A stretch of DNA of 45,833 nt from Kitasatospora phosalacinea (lineage in GTDB: Bacteria > Actinomycetota > Actinomycetes > Streptomycetales > Streptomycetaceae). The notes beneath the pieces were generated by a model. That model was not told where the DNA came from and did not search any database. It saw only the letters and a program-made list of their open reading frames with translations. The translations under genes and the position numbers were made by a program. The stretch covers positions 1 through 45,833 of the forward strand of contig NZ_JNYE01000064.1 of NCBI RefSeq assembly GCF_000717185.1, in the 5' to 3' direction. Below, one piece after another: positions 7,524-17,345 of this stretch; the stretch's first letter is position 1; each line of letters starts with the position of its first letter.

Positions 7524-9395
7524 ATGACCACCCAGTCCCTCCTCGGCCCCGACACCGAACCCGCCCGGCTCCACGACCTCGCGCAGCAGCTGCGCGTCGA
7601 CGCCGTCCGGGCCAGCACCTCGGCCGGGTCCGGGCACCCCACCTCCAGCCTGTCCGCCGCCGACCTGATGGCCGTGCTGATGACCCGCCACCTGCGCTAC
7701 GACTGGGAGGCGCCCGACAACCCGGACGCCGACCACCTGGTGTTCTCCAAGGGCCACGCCTCCCTGCTGCTGTACGCGATGTTCAAGGCCGCGGGCGCGA
7801 TCGGCGACGAGGAGCTGATGACCACCTACCGGCGCTTCGGCCACCGCCTCCAGGGCCACCCCACCCCCGAACTGCCCTGGGTCGACCTGGCCACCGGCTC
7901 GCTCGGCCAGGGCGTCGCCTGCGCCGTGGGCATCGCGCTGGCCGGCCGCGACCTGGAGCGCCGCGACTTCCGGGTGTGGGTGCTGTGCGGGGACAGCGAG
8001 ACCACCGAGGGCTCCGTCTGGGAGGCCCTGGACAAGGCGGGCCGCCACCGGCTCGGCAACTTCACCGCGATCATCGACGTCAACCGCCTCGGCCAGAGCG
8101 GCCCCACCGAACTCCAGTGGGACACCGACGCCTACGCCCGCCGGGTCGAGGCGTTCGGCTGCCGCGCCCTGGTGGTCGACGGCCACGACCTGGACGCCGT
8201 CGACCGGGCCCTGACCACGGCCGCCGACGGCACCGCGCCCACCGTCATCGTCGCCCGCACCGTCAAGGGCCGGGGCGTCGCCGAGGTCGCCGACCAGGAG
8301 GGCTGGCACGGCAAGCCGCTGCCCGAGGACCTCGCCGAACGCGCCGTCGCCGAACTGGGCGGGGAGCGCGACCTGCGGGTGCGCGGCCCGCAGCCCCCGC
8401 ACGGCAGCCCCGCCCTCAAGGTCCGCGCCCCCGAGGTCGAACCGCCGCGCTTCGAACCCGGCGAGAAGGTCGCCACCCGGGTCGCCTACGGCAGGACGCT
8501 CGCCGCCCTCGGCGCCCGCCCCGACGTGGTCGCCCTGGACGCCGAGGTCGGCAACTCCACCCACGCCGAGGACTTCGCGAAGGCCCACCCCGCCCGGTAC
8601 TTCCAGAGCTACATCGCCGAACAGCAGATGGTCGCCACCGCCGTCGGCATGGCCGTCCGGGGCTTCCGGCCCTACGCGACCACCTTCGCCGCCTTCCTCA
8701 CCCGCGCCCACGACTTCATCCGGATGGCCGCCGTCTCCCAGATCACCATGTCCCTGTGCGGCACCCACACCGGCGTGGAGATCGGCGCCGACGGGCCCTC
8801 CCAGATGGGCCTGGAGGACCTCGCCATGATGCGCGCCGTCCGCGGCTCCACCGTCCTCTACCCGGCCGACGCCACCGCCACCGCCGCCCTCACCACCGCC
8901 ATGGCCGACCTGCCCGGCATCTCCTACCTGCGCACCACCCGCGGCGCCTACCCGGTGCTGTACGGGCCCGAGGAGGAGTTCCCGGTCGGCGGCTCCAAGA
9001 CCCTGCGCCACGGCCCGGACGACCGGGTCACCCTGGTCGGCGCCGGAGTGACCCTGCACGAGTGCCTGGCCGCCGCCGACCGGCTGGCCGAGGACGGCGT
9101 CCCCGTCCGCGTCCTCGACCTCTACTCGGTCAAACCCCTCGACACCGAGGCCCTGCTGAGGGCCGCCCGCGAGACCGGAGCCCTGGTGGTGGCCGAGGAC
9201 CACCACCCCGAGGGCGGCATCGGCGAAGCCGTCCTCTCCGCCCTCGCCGCCGCCGACGCCCACCCCGCCGTCACCCACCTCGCCGCCACCGGCCTCCCCG
9301 GCTCCGGCACCACCGAGGAACTCCTGCACGCCGCCGGGATCTCCCGCGACGCGATCGCCGCCGCGGCCCGCACCCTCGCCGACCGCCCCCGCTGA
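7524..9395 (+). CDS. tkt: transketolase
   Basis: A 623-residue thiamine-diphosphate enzyme containing the pyrophosphate-binding, pyrimidine-binding and C-terminal domains in one chain. The N-terminal domain has SGHPTSSLSAADLM, FSKGHA, and the TPP/Mg region GDSETTEGSVWEAL to IDVNRLGQSG; the canonical GDG is GDS here, and the layout resembles the shorter, animal-type transketolases. The second domain has IAEQQMVATAVG with the catalytic Glu of the pyrimidine site, and the C-terminal domain contains VVAEDHHPEGGIGEAV. It would transfer two-carbon ketol units in the non-oxidative pentose phosphate pathway. ATG 7524 follows a weak GAGAGG. No other pentose-phosphate gene is adjacent, so this is probably a secondary or pathway-associated isozyme. 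Confidence 0.93.
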   Translation: MTTQSLLGPDTEPARLHDLAQQLRVDAVRASTSAGSGHPTSSLSAADLMAVLMTRHLRYDWEAPDNPDADHLVFSKGHASLLLYAMFKAAGAIGDEELMTTYRRFGHRLQGHPTPELPWVDLATGSLGQGVACAVGIALAGRDLERRDFRVWVLCGDSETTEGSVWEALDKAGRHRLGNFTAIIDVNRLGQSGPTELQWDTDAYARRVEAFGCRALVVDGHDLDAVDRALTTAADGTAPTVIVARTVKGRGVAEVADQEGWHGKPLPEDLAERAVAELGGERDLRVRGPQPPHGSPALKVRAPEVEPPRFEPGEKVATRVAYGRTLAALGARPDVVALDAEVGNSTHAEDFAKAHPARYFQSYIAEQQMVATAVGMAVRGFRPYATTFAAFLTRAHDFIRMAAVSQITMSLCGTHTGVEIGADGPSQMGLEDLAMMRAVRGSTVLYPADATATAALTTAMADLPGISYLRTTRGAYPVLYGPEEEFPVGGSKTLRHGPDDRVTLVGAGVTLHECLAAADRLAEDGVPVRVLDLYSVKPLDTEALLRAARETGALVVAEDHHPEGGIGEAVLSALAAADAHPAVTHLAATGLPGSGTTEELLHAAGISRDAIAAAARTLADRPR

Positions 9396-9423
9396 CCGGG
9401 CTCCCGCCCGTGCCCGCCGCGTC

Positions 9424-9459
9424 CGCCGGTCGCCCGCCGCCACCGGTGGACGACCGGCG
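9424..9459 (+). terminator. hairpin downstream of transketolase
   Basis: CGCCGGTCG (9424-9432) and CGACCGGCG (9451-9459) form a perfect 9-bp stem; the loop itself contains the 10-bp palindrome CCACCGGTGG at 9440-9449. It starts about 28 nt after the stop codon, and no U-tract follows, as is usual in this genus. Confidence 0.55.
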
Positions 9460-9524
9460 CATCGTCGCAGGTGCGGGCACGGATCCCGGAGCGGAGGTTC
9501 GTGGACGCCGGGGGGCGGCGGGCG

Positions 9525-9530
9525 TAGAGT
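9525..9530 (+). promoter_or_regulatory. candidate -10 element TAGAGT
   Basis: TAGAGT matches the actinomycete TANNNT consensus 39 nt before the GTG start of the 94-residue gene, which would give a leader of about 30 nt containing the AGGAGG-type ribosome binding site. No clear -35 element is seen. Confidence 0.35.
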
Positions 9531-9569
9531 TCCGCACCGGCAGGACCGGAACCGCAGGAGGGGGACCTC

Positions 9570-9854
9570 GTGGCTCAGGACAAGGAACACCGCATGAACC
9601 GGCAGTACGACGGATGGCGCACCGTCTACGGCTCCGCACCGCGCAGGCGGCCGACCCCGGGGGGCACCTACCTCGAACTCCACGGCGGCCCGTTCGACGG
9701 CCAGCTCCTGGACGTCGCGGGCTGGACGCCCGACGAACTCGCCGAGGGCGCCTGCCTCGTCGTCCCCGGGGACCGGACCGGCCCCCGGGCCGCCTACGAG
9801 GCCGACCCCGGCGACCCGACCCGGTGGCACTACCGCGGCCACAGGCACTGCTGA
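9570..9854 (+). CDS. small hypothetical protein with GGPFDG motif
   Basis: A 94-residue protein. GTG 9570 is chosen because AGGAGGGGG lies immediately upstream at a good distance; ATG 9594 is an internal alternative. The body holds PGGTYLELHGGPFDGQLLDV, ACLVVPG and WHYRGHRHC. Short proteins with a GGP(F/L)DG box followed by a beta-strand pattern are widespread in actinobacteria and their phages without known function. There is no signal peptide or membrane segment. It stands alone between the transketolase terminator and a convergent small membrane-protein gene. Confidence 0.7.
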   Translation: MAQDKEHRMNRQYDGWRTVYGSAPRRRPTPGGTYLELHGGPFDGQLLDVAGWTPDELAEGACLVVPGDRTGPRAAYEADPGDPTRWHYRGHRHC

Positions 9855-9902
9855 CCAGCCTGGCCCGCCGGGGCGCCGGACGGCAGCCCCTCAGGAGCAC
9901 CC

Positions 9903-10118
9903 TCAGGCGAAGATCCGCCCGAGCGCGAAGCCGATGCAGCAGACGACCATCACCATGATGACCAGCAGGGGGACCCAGCCGGGCCAGGCCGTGTGCAGTT
10001 CCACCGCCTCGGGGGTGGAGATGCCGTGCGTGGTCGAGGCCTCGCACTCAGGGGTCTCGACCGGCACGGAGTGGCCGGGCAACTGGGCCGAAGCGGGAAC
10101 GGAGTGGCTGACGGACAT
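9903..10118 (-). CDS. small tail-anchored membrane protein
   Basis: The 71-residue product has a polar, Ser/Thr/Pro-rich N-terminal two thirds and one hydrophobic C-terminal helix (about residues 48-68; WVPLLVIMVMVVCCIGFALG) ending IFA, the layout of a tail-anchored protein with its N-terminus in the cytoplasm. ATG 10118 follows GGGAGG at 5 nt. It is divergent from crtY and convergent with the 94-residue gene. No family is recognised; a role as a small membrane regulator or assembly factor is only a guess. Confidence 0.62.
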   Translation of the reverse strand: MSVSHSVPASAQLPGHSVPVETPECEASTTHGISTPEAVELHTAWPGWVPLLVIMVMVVCCIGFALGRIFA

Positions 10119-10450
10119 GGTGTCCTCCCGGGGGTCCCGAGTCTCGTGGCGTGCCGGTGCGCTTCCACCTCCCACGGTCCACCCGGCAGCGCCCGGGTGC
10201 AAAGTCGGCTCCCGCCCCGCACCGTCCGGGCAGGAGGCGACCCCCGCTTCGACCCTCGCCGCGACCGGCCCGCGCCGGGTCCGCAGAGTCCGCCGGGTCC
10301 GCCGGACAGCGGACACGGCGGCATGTCCCGACGAATGACCCGGCCGCACCCGGGCCCGGGTGCCAGGCTGGGACCACCACCGTGACACCCCACCAGCGGA
10401 GTCCCGACGCCCACGGCGCACCCCGTCCGGAGCCGGAAGGCGGAAGCGAG
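10119..10450. other. divergent intergenic region between small membrane protein and crtY
   Basis: About 330 nt with no convincing gene. It must hold the promoters for the small membrane protein (minus) and the crtYU unit (plus). Repeated GGGTCCGC-type words occur around 10276-10305, but I see no clear -10/-35 pair or palindrome. Confidence 0.5.
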
Positions 10451-11734
10451 TTGAGAGGCACCGCGCAGACCGCGCCCCTCGCCCTGGTGATCATCGGCGG
10501 GGGAGCCGCCGGACTCAGCCTGGCCGACTCCCTGGTCAGGCACGACCCGGAAGGGGCCGACGGCGCCCCCCGGTTCGACGTGACCGTCGTCGAGGCACCG
10601 GAAGGCCCGCTGCGCCCGGCCCCCCGGACCTGGTGCTTCTGGGACGACGGCCCCGGGGCGTACGAGGCGGCCGTCACCGCCCAGTGGTCCCGGCTGCGGA
10701 TCACCGGCCCGGACGGCGACGCCGTCGAAGCGGCACCCGCCCCCCTGCGCTACCGGATGCTGCGCTCCACCGCCTTCGAGGAACTGGTCCACGGCCGCCT
10801 CGCCGCCCACCCCCGGGCCAGGGTCCTGCGCGCCACGGTCCGGCACGTGCAGGAGCGGCCCGACGGCCGGCCCGGCGCCCGCGTGCACGCCGCCGACCCG
10901 GACGGCCGACCGCTCACCCTCGACGCCCGGTACGTCTTCGACTCCAGGCCGCCCGCCCGGCCCCCGCTGGCCCGGACCGCCCTGCTGCAGCACTTCCGGG
11001 GCTGGTTCGTGCGCACCGACCGCCCGCGCTTCGACCCGGCCGCGGCGGACCTCATGGACTTCCGCGTTCCGCAGCCCGCCCACGGCCTCGCCTTCGGGTA
11101 CGTCCTGCCGCTGGCCCCCGACCGCGCCCTGGTGGAGTACACCGAGTTCTCCCGGCACCCGCTGACCGCCCCCGCGTACGAGCGCGCCCTGCGCGCCTAC
11201 ACCGGAGAGGTCCTGGGCCTGGGCGGATTCACCGTGGAGGACGTCGAGCAGGGCGCCATCCCGATGACGGACGGCCGCTTCCCCCGCCGCACCGCCCCCG
11301 CGCACGTGCACATCGGCACGGCCGGCGGCGCCACCCGCCCCGCCACCGGCTACACCTTCGCCGCCGTCCAGCGCCAGAGCCGCGCCATCACCGAGGCCCT
11401 CGGCCGACCGGCCGCGCCGCACCGCCCCGCCCCGGCCCCCGCCCCCCACCGCCGACGGGCCCTGGCCATGGACGCCGTCCTGCTGCGCGCCCTGGACACC
11501 GGCCGCGTCGACGGGCCCCGCTTCTTCACCTACCTGTTCCGCCGCACCCCCGCCGAACAGGTGCTGCGCTTCCTGGACGGCGCGAGCACCCTCCGCGAGG
11601 AACTCCGCATCGGCCTGCGCTGCCCCGTCGGCCCCATGCTGCGGTCGGCCGCCGAACTGCCGCTGCTGCCCCGCCGGGCCGCGCCCGGCACCCGCCCCGC
11701 ACCCGTACCGCCCACCCGTGAGGACCACCGTTGA
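10451..11734 (+). CDS. crtY: lycopene beta-cyclase
   Basis: A FAD/NAD-dependent lycopene cyclase of the CrtY/CrtL family (about 427 aa), converting lycopene to beta-carotene. Seen motifs: the dinucleotide fold VIIGGGAAGLSLADSL at the N-terminus, RTWCFWDD, the catalytic-region pattern LVEYTEFS, GAIPMTDGRFPRR, and TGYTFAAVQRQS. TTG 10451 with GGAAGG 10 nt upstream is taken as start because it places the FAD motif at the expected distance; GTG 10382 or GTG 10487 are alternatives. It overlaps or directly abuts crtU, forming a plus-strand pair like crtYTU of other streptomycetes but without crtT. Confidence 0.88.
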   Translation: MRGTAQTAPLALVIIGGGAAGLSLADSLVRHDPEGADGAPRFDVTVVEAPEGPLRPAPRTWCFWDDGPGAYEAAVTAQWSRLRITGPDGDAVEAAPAPLRYRMLRSTAFEELVHGRLAAHPRARVLRATVRHVQERPDGRPGARVHAADPDGRPLTLDARYVFDSRPPARPPLARTALLQHFRGWFVRTDRPRFDPAAADLMDFRVPQPAHGLAFGYVLPLAPDRALVEYTEFSRHPLTAPAYERALRAYTGEVLGLGGFTVEDVEQGAIPMTDGRFPRRTAPAHVHIGTAGGATRPATGYTFAAVQRQSRAITEALGRPAAPHRPAPAPAPHRRRALAMDAVLLRALDTGRVDGPRFFTYLFRRTPAEQVLRFLDGASTLREELRIGLRCPVGPMLRSAAELPLLPRRAAPGTRPAPVPPTREDHR

Positions 11735-11786
11735 CCACGCCCCGGCACCACCGCGACCACGCCGCGCACCGCACGGCGGCGCACGC

Positions 11787-13343
11787 GTGAGCCGCCCGCA
11801 CCCCCGCGCCCGGCACGGGCGGGACCGCCGGGCCGAAGTGCTGCCCGCCGCTCCGGGCCACGCCCGCTTCCCCGGCGCCGAACCGCCCCGGGTGGCCGTC
11901 GTGGGCGGCGGGATCGCCGGCCTGGCCGCCGCGACCGCCCTCGCCGAACGCGGCATCGACGTGGTCCTCCACGAACGGGAACCCGTGCTGGGCGGGCGGG
12001 TCGCGGGCTGGAGCACCCGACTCGCCGACGGATCGACCGCGACCATGAGCCGCGGCTTCCACGCCTTCTTCCGCCAGTACTACAACCTGCGCGGCCTGCT
12101 GCGGCGCACCGACCCCGGCCTCACCCGGCTGGTCGGCCTGCCCGACTACCCCCTGCGCCAACGCTCCGGAACGACCGACAGCTTCGCCCGGGTGCCGCGC
12201 ACCCCGCCGTTCAGCGCCGCCGGCTTCGTCGCCCTCAGCCCCACCTTCGGCCTGCGCGACCTCGCCGCCCTGGACGCCCGGGCCGCCCTCCCGCTGCTGG
12301 ACGTCCGCCTCCCCGAGGTCTTCGAGCGCCACGACACCACCAGCGCGCACGACCTGCTGGAGCGGATCAACTTCCCCGAGGCCGCCCGCCACCTCGCCTT
12401 CGAAGTGTTCTCCCGCAGCTTCTTCACCGACCCGCGCGAGCTGTCCGCCGCCGAACTGCTGCTGATGTTCCACATCTACTTCCTCGGCTCCTCCGAAGGA
12501 CTGCTCTTCGACGTCCCCACCGAGCCCTACCCGCAAGCCCTGTGGGAGCCGCTGGCCGCCTACCTGACCGCCCTCGGCGTCGACCTGCGCACCGGCTCCG
12601 CCGTCGACGCGGTCCGGCCGCTGCCCGACGGGGACCTCGAAGTGACCTCCCCCGGCCGGGGCACCGAACGCCACCGGGCCGTGGTCCTCGCCCTGGACCC
12701 GGCCGGCCTGCGCAGCCTCGTCGCGAACTCCGCGGACCTGGGCGACCCGGCCTGGCGCGCCGACATCGCCGCGCTGCGCACCGCACCGCCCTTCCTGGTC
12801 TCCCGGCTATGGCTGGACCGGCCGGTCGCCGCCGACCGGCCGGGCTTCCTGGGCACCAGCGGCTACGACGGACTGGACAACGTCAGCGTGCTGGAGCGCT
12901 GGGAGGGCGAAGCGGCCCGCTGGTCCGCCCGCACCGGCGGGTCCGTGGTCGAACTGCACGCCTACGCCGTGGCCGCGGACGCCGAACCGAAGGAGGTCCA
13001 GGAACGGACGGCGGCCCGGCTGCACGAGGTCTACCCGGAGACCCGCGACGCCCGGACGGTGGACGTCCGCCACGAATGGCGCCAGGACTGCCCGGTCTTC
13101 CCGGTCGGCGGCTGGTCGCGCCGCCCCGGCGTCACCACCCCGCACCCCGCCGTCGTCCTCGCCGGGGACCTCGTCCGCACCGACCTGCCCGTCGCCCTGA
13201 TGGAACGCGCCGCCACCACCGGCTTCCAGGCCGCCAACACCCTGCTCGCCCGCTGGGGCGTCACCGGCCAGACCCTGTGGACGGTGCCCCGGGCCGGCCG
13301 CTCCCGCCCGCTGCGCGCCCTGGCCCGCCGGGCGGCCCGCTGA
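11787..13343 (+). CDS. crtU: carotenoid phi-ring synthase (desaturase/methyltransferase) CrtU
   Basis: About 518 residues with an N-terminal FAD-binding motif VAVVGGGIAGLAAATAL and GGRVAGW, a RGFHAFF segment after the cofactor domain, and a C-terminal GDLVRTDLP and METAA-like (MERAATTG) region; this combination is typical of CrtU, which aromatises and methyl-shifts the beta-ionone ring of beta-carotene to give isorenieratene. The chosen GTG 11787 lies 52 nt after the crtY stop; an in-frame GTG at 11718 would overlap crtY. The length matches known CrtU proteins. With crtY it forms the late half of the aromatic carotenoid pathway. Confidence 0.87.
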   Translation: MSRPHPRARHGRDRRAEVLPAAPGHARFPGAEPPRVAVVGGGIAGLAAATALAERGIDVVLHEREPVLGGRVAGWSTRLADGSTATMSRGFHAFFRQYYNLRGLLRRTDPGLTRLVGLPDYPLRQRSGTTDSFARVPRTPPFSAAGFVALSPTFGLRDLAALDARAALPLLDVRLPEVFERHDTTSAHDLLERINFPEAARHLAFEVFSRSFFTDPRELSAAELLLMFHIYFLGSSEGLLFDVPTEPYPQALWEPLAAYLTALGVDLRTGSAVDAVRPLPDGDLEVTSPGRGTERHRAVVLALDPAGLRSLVANSADLGDPAWRADIAALRTAPPFLVSRLWLDRPVAADRPGFLGTSGYDGLDNVSVLERWEGEAARWSARTGGSVVELHAYAVAADAEPKEVQERTAARLHEVYPETRDARTVDVRHEWRQDCPVFPVGGWSRRPGVTTPHPAVVLAGDLVRTDLPVALMERAATTGFQAANTLLARWGVTGQTLWTVPRAGRSRPLRALARRAAR

Positions 13344-13357
13344 CCGACCGGGCCCCG

Positions 13358-14356
13358 TCAGCCCGGGAAGCGGCCGGTGCTGCGCAGCGCCCAGCGGCGC
13401 TCCGCGTAGGCCAGGTCGTCGCGCCACAGCCGGCCCGCGGTGCGGCGCACCAGCGGCCGCAGGACCGGGGCGAGCGCCCGGGCCGCCGCGAAACCGCGCC
13501 GCCCGGAACGGGCGACGACCGCCTCCACCACCGCCGTGCGCGGCGCGGGGGAGGCCGGGCCGGTCAGCGGGGTGGCGTGGGTCTCCACCACCGACCCCGC
13601 CCCCTCGCCCTCGACGATGCGCATGACGACCGTGCGCGGCCCGGGCGCGGTGAAGACCGCGCGCACCGGCACCACCAGCCGCCCGGCCACCCGGAACGAC
13701 ACGTCCACCACGAACCCGTCCTCCCCGGTGCCGTCCGGGACCTCCCGAACCGCCAGGTCCGCGAACGCGTAGGGGTGGAACCAGGAGCCGTGCCACGGGT
13801 CCAACCGGTTGGCCACCACGTCCTCGGGCTCGCAGCGGCCCAGCCCCGTGTACACCGCCGCGAGCGCCCCCCGCAGCCCGGGCCGCGGCACCGCCACCGG
13901 CCGCCCGGTGGGCTCCTCGCCGCCCGCCGCGTCCAGCCGCACCCAGGCCAGCACCCCGTCCTCGTGCACCGGATAGGGCTCCCACCCGGCCGCCGCACCG
14001 CCGTCCAGGGCCAGCCCGTGCCAGCGGCAGACCAGCGTGCCGCACACCACCCGGCCGTCCTTCAGCGGCGCGCCCAGGTGCGGGCAGACCCCCGGCCCGG
14101 CCCGCAGCGCACCCGCGGCGTCCCGCCACAGCACCACCTCCGTACCGGCCACCAGCCGCCCGCTCGGCCGACCGCCGACGGCGACCTCCCCGGCAGCGCC
14201 GACGGCGAACCAGTTCCCCGAGGGCCGGGCCCCGGCCCGCTCCAGCGCGGCGGCGATCAGCGCGGGTCTCGCCGCCCGCCACGACGGCTCCTGCCGCGCC
14301 CAGCCCGCACCCCGGCGCAGCCGCAACGGCGACCTCCAGCGGGACGGGGCGCTCAC
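13358..14356 (-). CDS. Rieske [2Fe-2S] protein of carotenoid cluster
   Basis: A 332-residue protein with a central Rieske centre: CPHLGAP (Cys-x-His) near residue 120 and CRWHG (Cys-x2-His) about 20 residues later. The region after it ([14 protein letters not shown], then a beta-rich C-terminal half) resembles the C-terminal substrate domain of Rieske oxygenase-like proteins that accompany crtB in actinomycete isorenieratene clusters; I believe these are filed as DUF5914. The start GTG 14356 overlaps the crtB TGA (GTGA), so translation is coupled. It may supply redox chemistry on the carotenoid or its end groups, but no reaction has been assigned that I know of. The gene is convergent with crtU, 14 nt apart. 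Confidence 0.82.
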   Translation of the reverse strand: MSAPSRWRSPLRLRRGAGWARQEPSWRAARPALIAAALERAGARPSGNWFAVGAAGEVAVGGRPSGRLVAGTEVVLWRDAAGALRAGPGVCPHLGAPLKDGRVVCGTLVCRWHGLALDGGAAAGWEPYPVHEDGVLAWVRLDAAGGEEPTGRPVAVPRPGLRGALAAVYTGLGRCEPEDVVANRLDPWHGSWFHPYAFADLAVREVPDGTGEDGFVVDVSFRVAGRLVVPVRAVFTAPGPRTVVMRIVEGEGAGSVVETHATPLTGPASPAPRTAVVEAVVARSGRRGFAAARALAPVLRPLVRRTAGRLWRDDLAYAERRWALRSTGRFPG

Positions 14357-15375
14357 CGCGCCGCCCTCCGGCCCGCCCGCCGACGGCGCGCAGGCCCGGC
14401 AGCGGGCCCGGCAGGAGGCCCGGGCGGGGGCCCGCTCCGGGCCGGGGCCCGCACCCTGGCCGCCGCGACGCGGACCAGCCCCGACGCGGCGACGGCCGCC
14501 CTCCGGCGCACCGGCACCACCGCCCGCCGGTGCAGCACCGGGTAGCCGCCCTCGGCGATCGCGTCGAGGATGCCGCCGTACAGCAGGAAGGCCGTCCGGA
14601 TGCAGGGCCGCACCCGGGGCTCCAGCATCGCGATGCCCGGCTCGGCCTCCCGGTAGACGTCGCGGGTCAGCGCGGCGGCGGCCACCAGCGCGGCCCGGAT
14701 GCGGGCGTCGTCCCGGCCCGTGCGGCGGCTCCACTCCAGCAGCGGCCGGTCCACCCCGTGGGCCGAGAGCAGGTCGGCCGGCAGGTACACCCGGCCGCGG
14801 TCCAGGTCCTCGCCCACGTCGCGCAGGAAGTTGGTCAACTGGAACGCCACCCCGAGGGCGGCCGCGTACGGCTCGGCCTCGGCGCGGCCCGTCACCGTGC
14901 CCAGGACGGGCAGCATCTGCAGGCCGATCACCGCCGCCGAGCCGTGCATGTAGCCGTACAGGTCCCGGTAGGTCGGGTAGTCGGTGACGGTGAGGTCGGC
15001 GCGCATCGAGGCCATGAAGTCGGTGAACAGCACCGGGGCGATGCCGTACCGCCCCGCGGTGTCCGCGACCGCCCGCACCACCGGCTCGTCCGCGCCGCCG
15101 CGCCGCAGGCCCTCGGCGAGGTCCCGCTCCAGCACCCCCAGCAGCCGGTCGCGCTCGGCGGGCGTCTCGCGCCGGTCCAGCCCGTCGACGATGTCGTCCG
15201 CCCAGCGGGCGAAGCCGTACAGCGCGTGGACCGCGCACCGGCGCTCCGGCGGCAGCATCCGGGTCGCCAGGAAGTAGGTGCGGCCGTGCCGGGCGTTGAG
15301 CTCGCGGCAGGCGGTGTACGCCGCCCGCAGGTCGGGGGCGGTGATCCCCGCGGCGTCCAGTTCACGGGCCGTCAT
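14353..15375 (-). CDS. crtB: phytoene synthase
   Basis: A 340-residue trans-isoprenyl diphosphate synthase condensing two GGPP to phytoene. Both Asp-rich Mg-binding motifs are present: DDIVD near residue 60 and DVGED near residue 185, with the [11 protein letters not shown] and [13 protein letters not shown] contexts typical of phytoene synthases. The C-terminal 50 residues are an extra low-complexity Ala/Pro/Arg tail. ATG 15375 lies inside the end of crtI (14-nt overlap), and the stop overlaps the next gene by GTGA, so crtI-crtB-Rieske is one operon. GGPP synthase (crtE) is not in this window. Confidence 0.92.
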   Translation of the reverse strand: MTARELDAAGITAPDLRAAYTACRELNARHGRTYFLATRMLPPERRCAVHALYGFARWADDIVDGLDRRETPAERDRLLGVLERDLAEGLRRGGADEPVVRAVADTAGRYGIAPVLFTDFMASMRADLTVTDYPTYRDLYGYMHGSAAVIGLQMLPVLGTVTGRAEAEPYAAALGVAFQLTNFLRDVGEDLDRGRVYLPADLLSAHGVDRPLLEWSRRTGRDDARIRAALVAAAALTRDVYREAEPGIAMLEPRVRPCIRTAFLLYGGILDAIAEGGYPVLHRRAVVPVRRRAAVAASGLVRVAAARVRAPARSGPPPGPPAGPAAGPARRRRAGRRAAR

Positions 15376-16951
15376 GCAGCACTCCTGCGGTCGAGGACGG
15401 GACCGGCGTCGCGCCGGTGCCGGGCGGCGGGGCGGGGGCCGCGGGCGCGCGGCGTCGCGCGGGGGCCGGACGCGTCGCGCCGGTGATCCGGGCGGCGGCG
15501 AGCTTCCCGCTGATCAGCACGGTCGGGACGCCGACCCCGGGGGTGGTGCCGCACCCGGCCAGCACCACGTTCTCCAGGCCCCGCACCAGGTTGCGCGGCC
15601 GGAACGGGCCCGTCTGCGCGAAGGTGTGGGCCGCGGAGAACGGCGTGCCGGCCGCGTGCCCCAGGGCGGTCCAGTCCGCCGGGGTCACCAGGCACTCCTC
15701 CTCCACGGCCGCGCCGATCCCGGTCAGCCCGCGCCGCTCCAGGGTGTCGAGCAGGCGGTCGCGGTAGCGGGGCGCCAGGTCGCCCCAGGCCGCGGCGTCC
15801 GGACCGATGACGGTGTTGGGCACCGGGGCCAGCACGTAGTGGGTGTGCCGCCCGGCCGGGGCCGCCGACGGATCCGTGCCGGTCGGGCGGGTGACCAGCA
15901 GCGAAGGGTCCGTCATCAGGCGGCCGGTGCGGGTCAGTTCGTCGAACGTCCGCTCCCAGGCGTGGCCGAACGACAGGGTGTGGTGGGCCAGCTCCGGCCA
16001 CGTCCGGTCGGTCCCCAGGTGCAGCACCACCGCCGACGGCGAGAACCGCAACGGCACCGCCCGCCGCGGCGCCCGCCCCAGCAGCCGGTGCGCCACCGGC
16101 AGGTCGGGGGTCAGGACGACCGCGTCGCAGGCGATCCGCCCGCGGTCCGTGACCACGGCCGTGACCCGGCCCCCGCTCCGCTCCAGCCCCACCGCGGTGC
16201 TCCCGTAGCGGAACGCGGCCCCCGCCGCCGCGGCGGCACCGGCCAGCGCCCGGGGCAGCTCGTGCATGCCGCCGCGGGGGAACCACACCCCGGCCACCGT
16301 GTCCATGTAGGCGATGACCGCGTAGGCGGCCAGCGCCCGGGCCGGCGCCACCCCCGCGTACAGCGACTGGAACGAGAAGACCCGCTGCAACCGCTCGTCG
16401 CGCAGGTGCCGCCCGATCCGCGGAGCGAGCCGACCGAACCCGCCCAGCGCGGCCAGTCGCACCAGGTCCGGGGTGAGCAACTGCCACGGCGAATCGAAGT
16501 TGGCGTCGATGAAGCGCCGCATCTGCGCCCGGTGGAGCCGGACCAGCCAGCGGCGCAGCTCCCGGTAGCCCGCGGCCTCCCGGGCCCCCGCGAAGCGCGC
16601 CACCTCCGCCTCCATCGCCTGCGCGTCGGTGTGCACGTCCAGCGTGCTGCCGTCGGCGAACCGGGCCCGGTAGGCGGGGTGCAGCGGCAGCAGGTCCACG
16701 TGCGCGCGCAGCGAGGTGCCGACCGCCGCGAACGCCTCGTCGGCCAGGTCGGGCATGGTCAGCACGGTCGGCCCGGTGTCGAAGAGGTACCCGCCGCGCC
16801 GGATCCGCCCCGCGCGCCCGCCGGGCCCCGCGTCCCGCTCGACCACCGTCACCCGCCGCCCCGCGCCGACCAGGTGGCAGGCCGCGGACAACCCGGCCAG
16901 ACCCGCCCCGACGACGACCACGTGATCGGACGGCGGCACGGTGCGCCTCAC
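15362..16951 (-). CDS. crtI: phytoene desaturase
   Basis: About 529 residues of a CrtI-type desaturase: the N-terminal FAD fold [40 protein letters not shown], the central [27 protein letters not shown] block (in part), and the C-terminal [21 protein letters not shown] signature. It introduces four double bonds into phytoene to give lycopene. GTG 16951 or GTG 16939 can start the frame; neither has a strong ribosome binding site. First gene of the minus-strand crt operon; crtB begins within its last codons. Confidence 0.9.
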   Translation of the reverse strand: MRRTVPPSDHVVVVGAGLAGLSAACHLVGAGRRVTVVERDAGPGGRAGRIRRGGYLFDTGPTVLTMPDLADEAFAAVGTSLRAHVDLLPLHPAYRARFADGSTLDVHTDAQAMEAEVARFAGAREAAGYRELRRWLVRLHRAQMRRFIDANFDSPWQLLTPDLVRLAALGGFGRLAPRIGRHLRDERLQRVFSFQSLYAGVAPARALAAYAVIAYMDTVAGVWFPRGGMHELPRALAGAAAAAGAAFRYGSTAVGLERSGGRVTAVVTDRGRIACDAVVLTPDLPVAHRLLGRAPRRAVPLRFSPSAVVLHLGTDRTWPELAHHTLSFGHAWERTFDELTRTGRLMTDPSLLVTRPTGTDPSAAPAGRHTHYVLAPVPNTVIGPDAAAWGDLAPRYRDRLLDTLERRGLTGIGAAVEEECLVTPADWTALGHAAGTPFSAAHTFAQTGPFRPRNLVRGLENVVLAGCGTTPGVGVPTVLISGKLAAARITGATRPAPARRRAPAAPAPPPGTGATPVPSSTAGVLHDGP

Positions 16952-17345
16952 CGCGCCGCCCCCGCGCCGCCGGGGGAGCCGTGCCCCCCGGCCGGGGAAC
17001 GGGGCACGCCGGATCGGTCGGCCCGCCCGGGCGGGGCGGTTCGGCGCGGGGAGGTTCGGCCCCCCGCGGACGTCGGCAGTGGTACGGAGGACATCGGGCT
17101 CGCTTTCCCGTCGGGTTCCGGTGCACATCCCGTCCGGGCGTCCCGGAGACGTCGCGCACCAGCGGCGCAGGGCATCCTCTCCGTCTATCCCCTCTCCCGG
17201 GGATCCAGTCGCCCGCGGCACACGATTCACCCCCGAGCGGCCCCGCCGCGGTGTTCGCGTGTGACCCGCCCGCCGCCGGGCAGACGCGGCGGGGCCGGTC
17301 GACGGACCCGGACCCGCGGAGCGCGGGAGGAAGGCGGGCAGTGGG
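16952..17345. other. divergent intergenic region upstream of crtI
   Basis: Nearly 400 nt without a convincing gene. It separates crtI (minus) from the 139-residue gene (plus) and should contain the crt operon promoter. I see no obvious MerR-type or LitR-type dyad and no strong -35/-10 pair. Confidence 0.5.

Noticed and set aside
7021..7527. Plus-strand frame of 168 codons upstream of the transketolase
   Set aside because: Composition is Arg/Pro/Ser-rich, there is no ribosome binding site, and it runs antisense to a better-supported short ORF.
13348..13366. CCGGGC...GCCCGG hairpin between crtU and the Rieske gene as terminator
   Set aside because: Only 6 bp in a GC-rich context and overlapping the Rieske stop codon; too weak to call.
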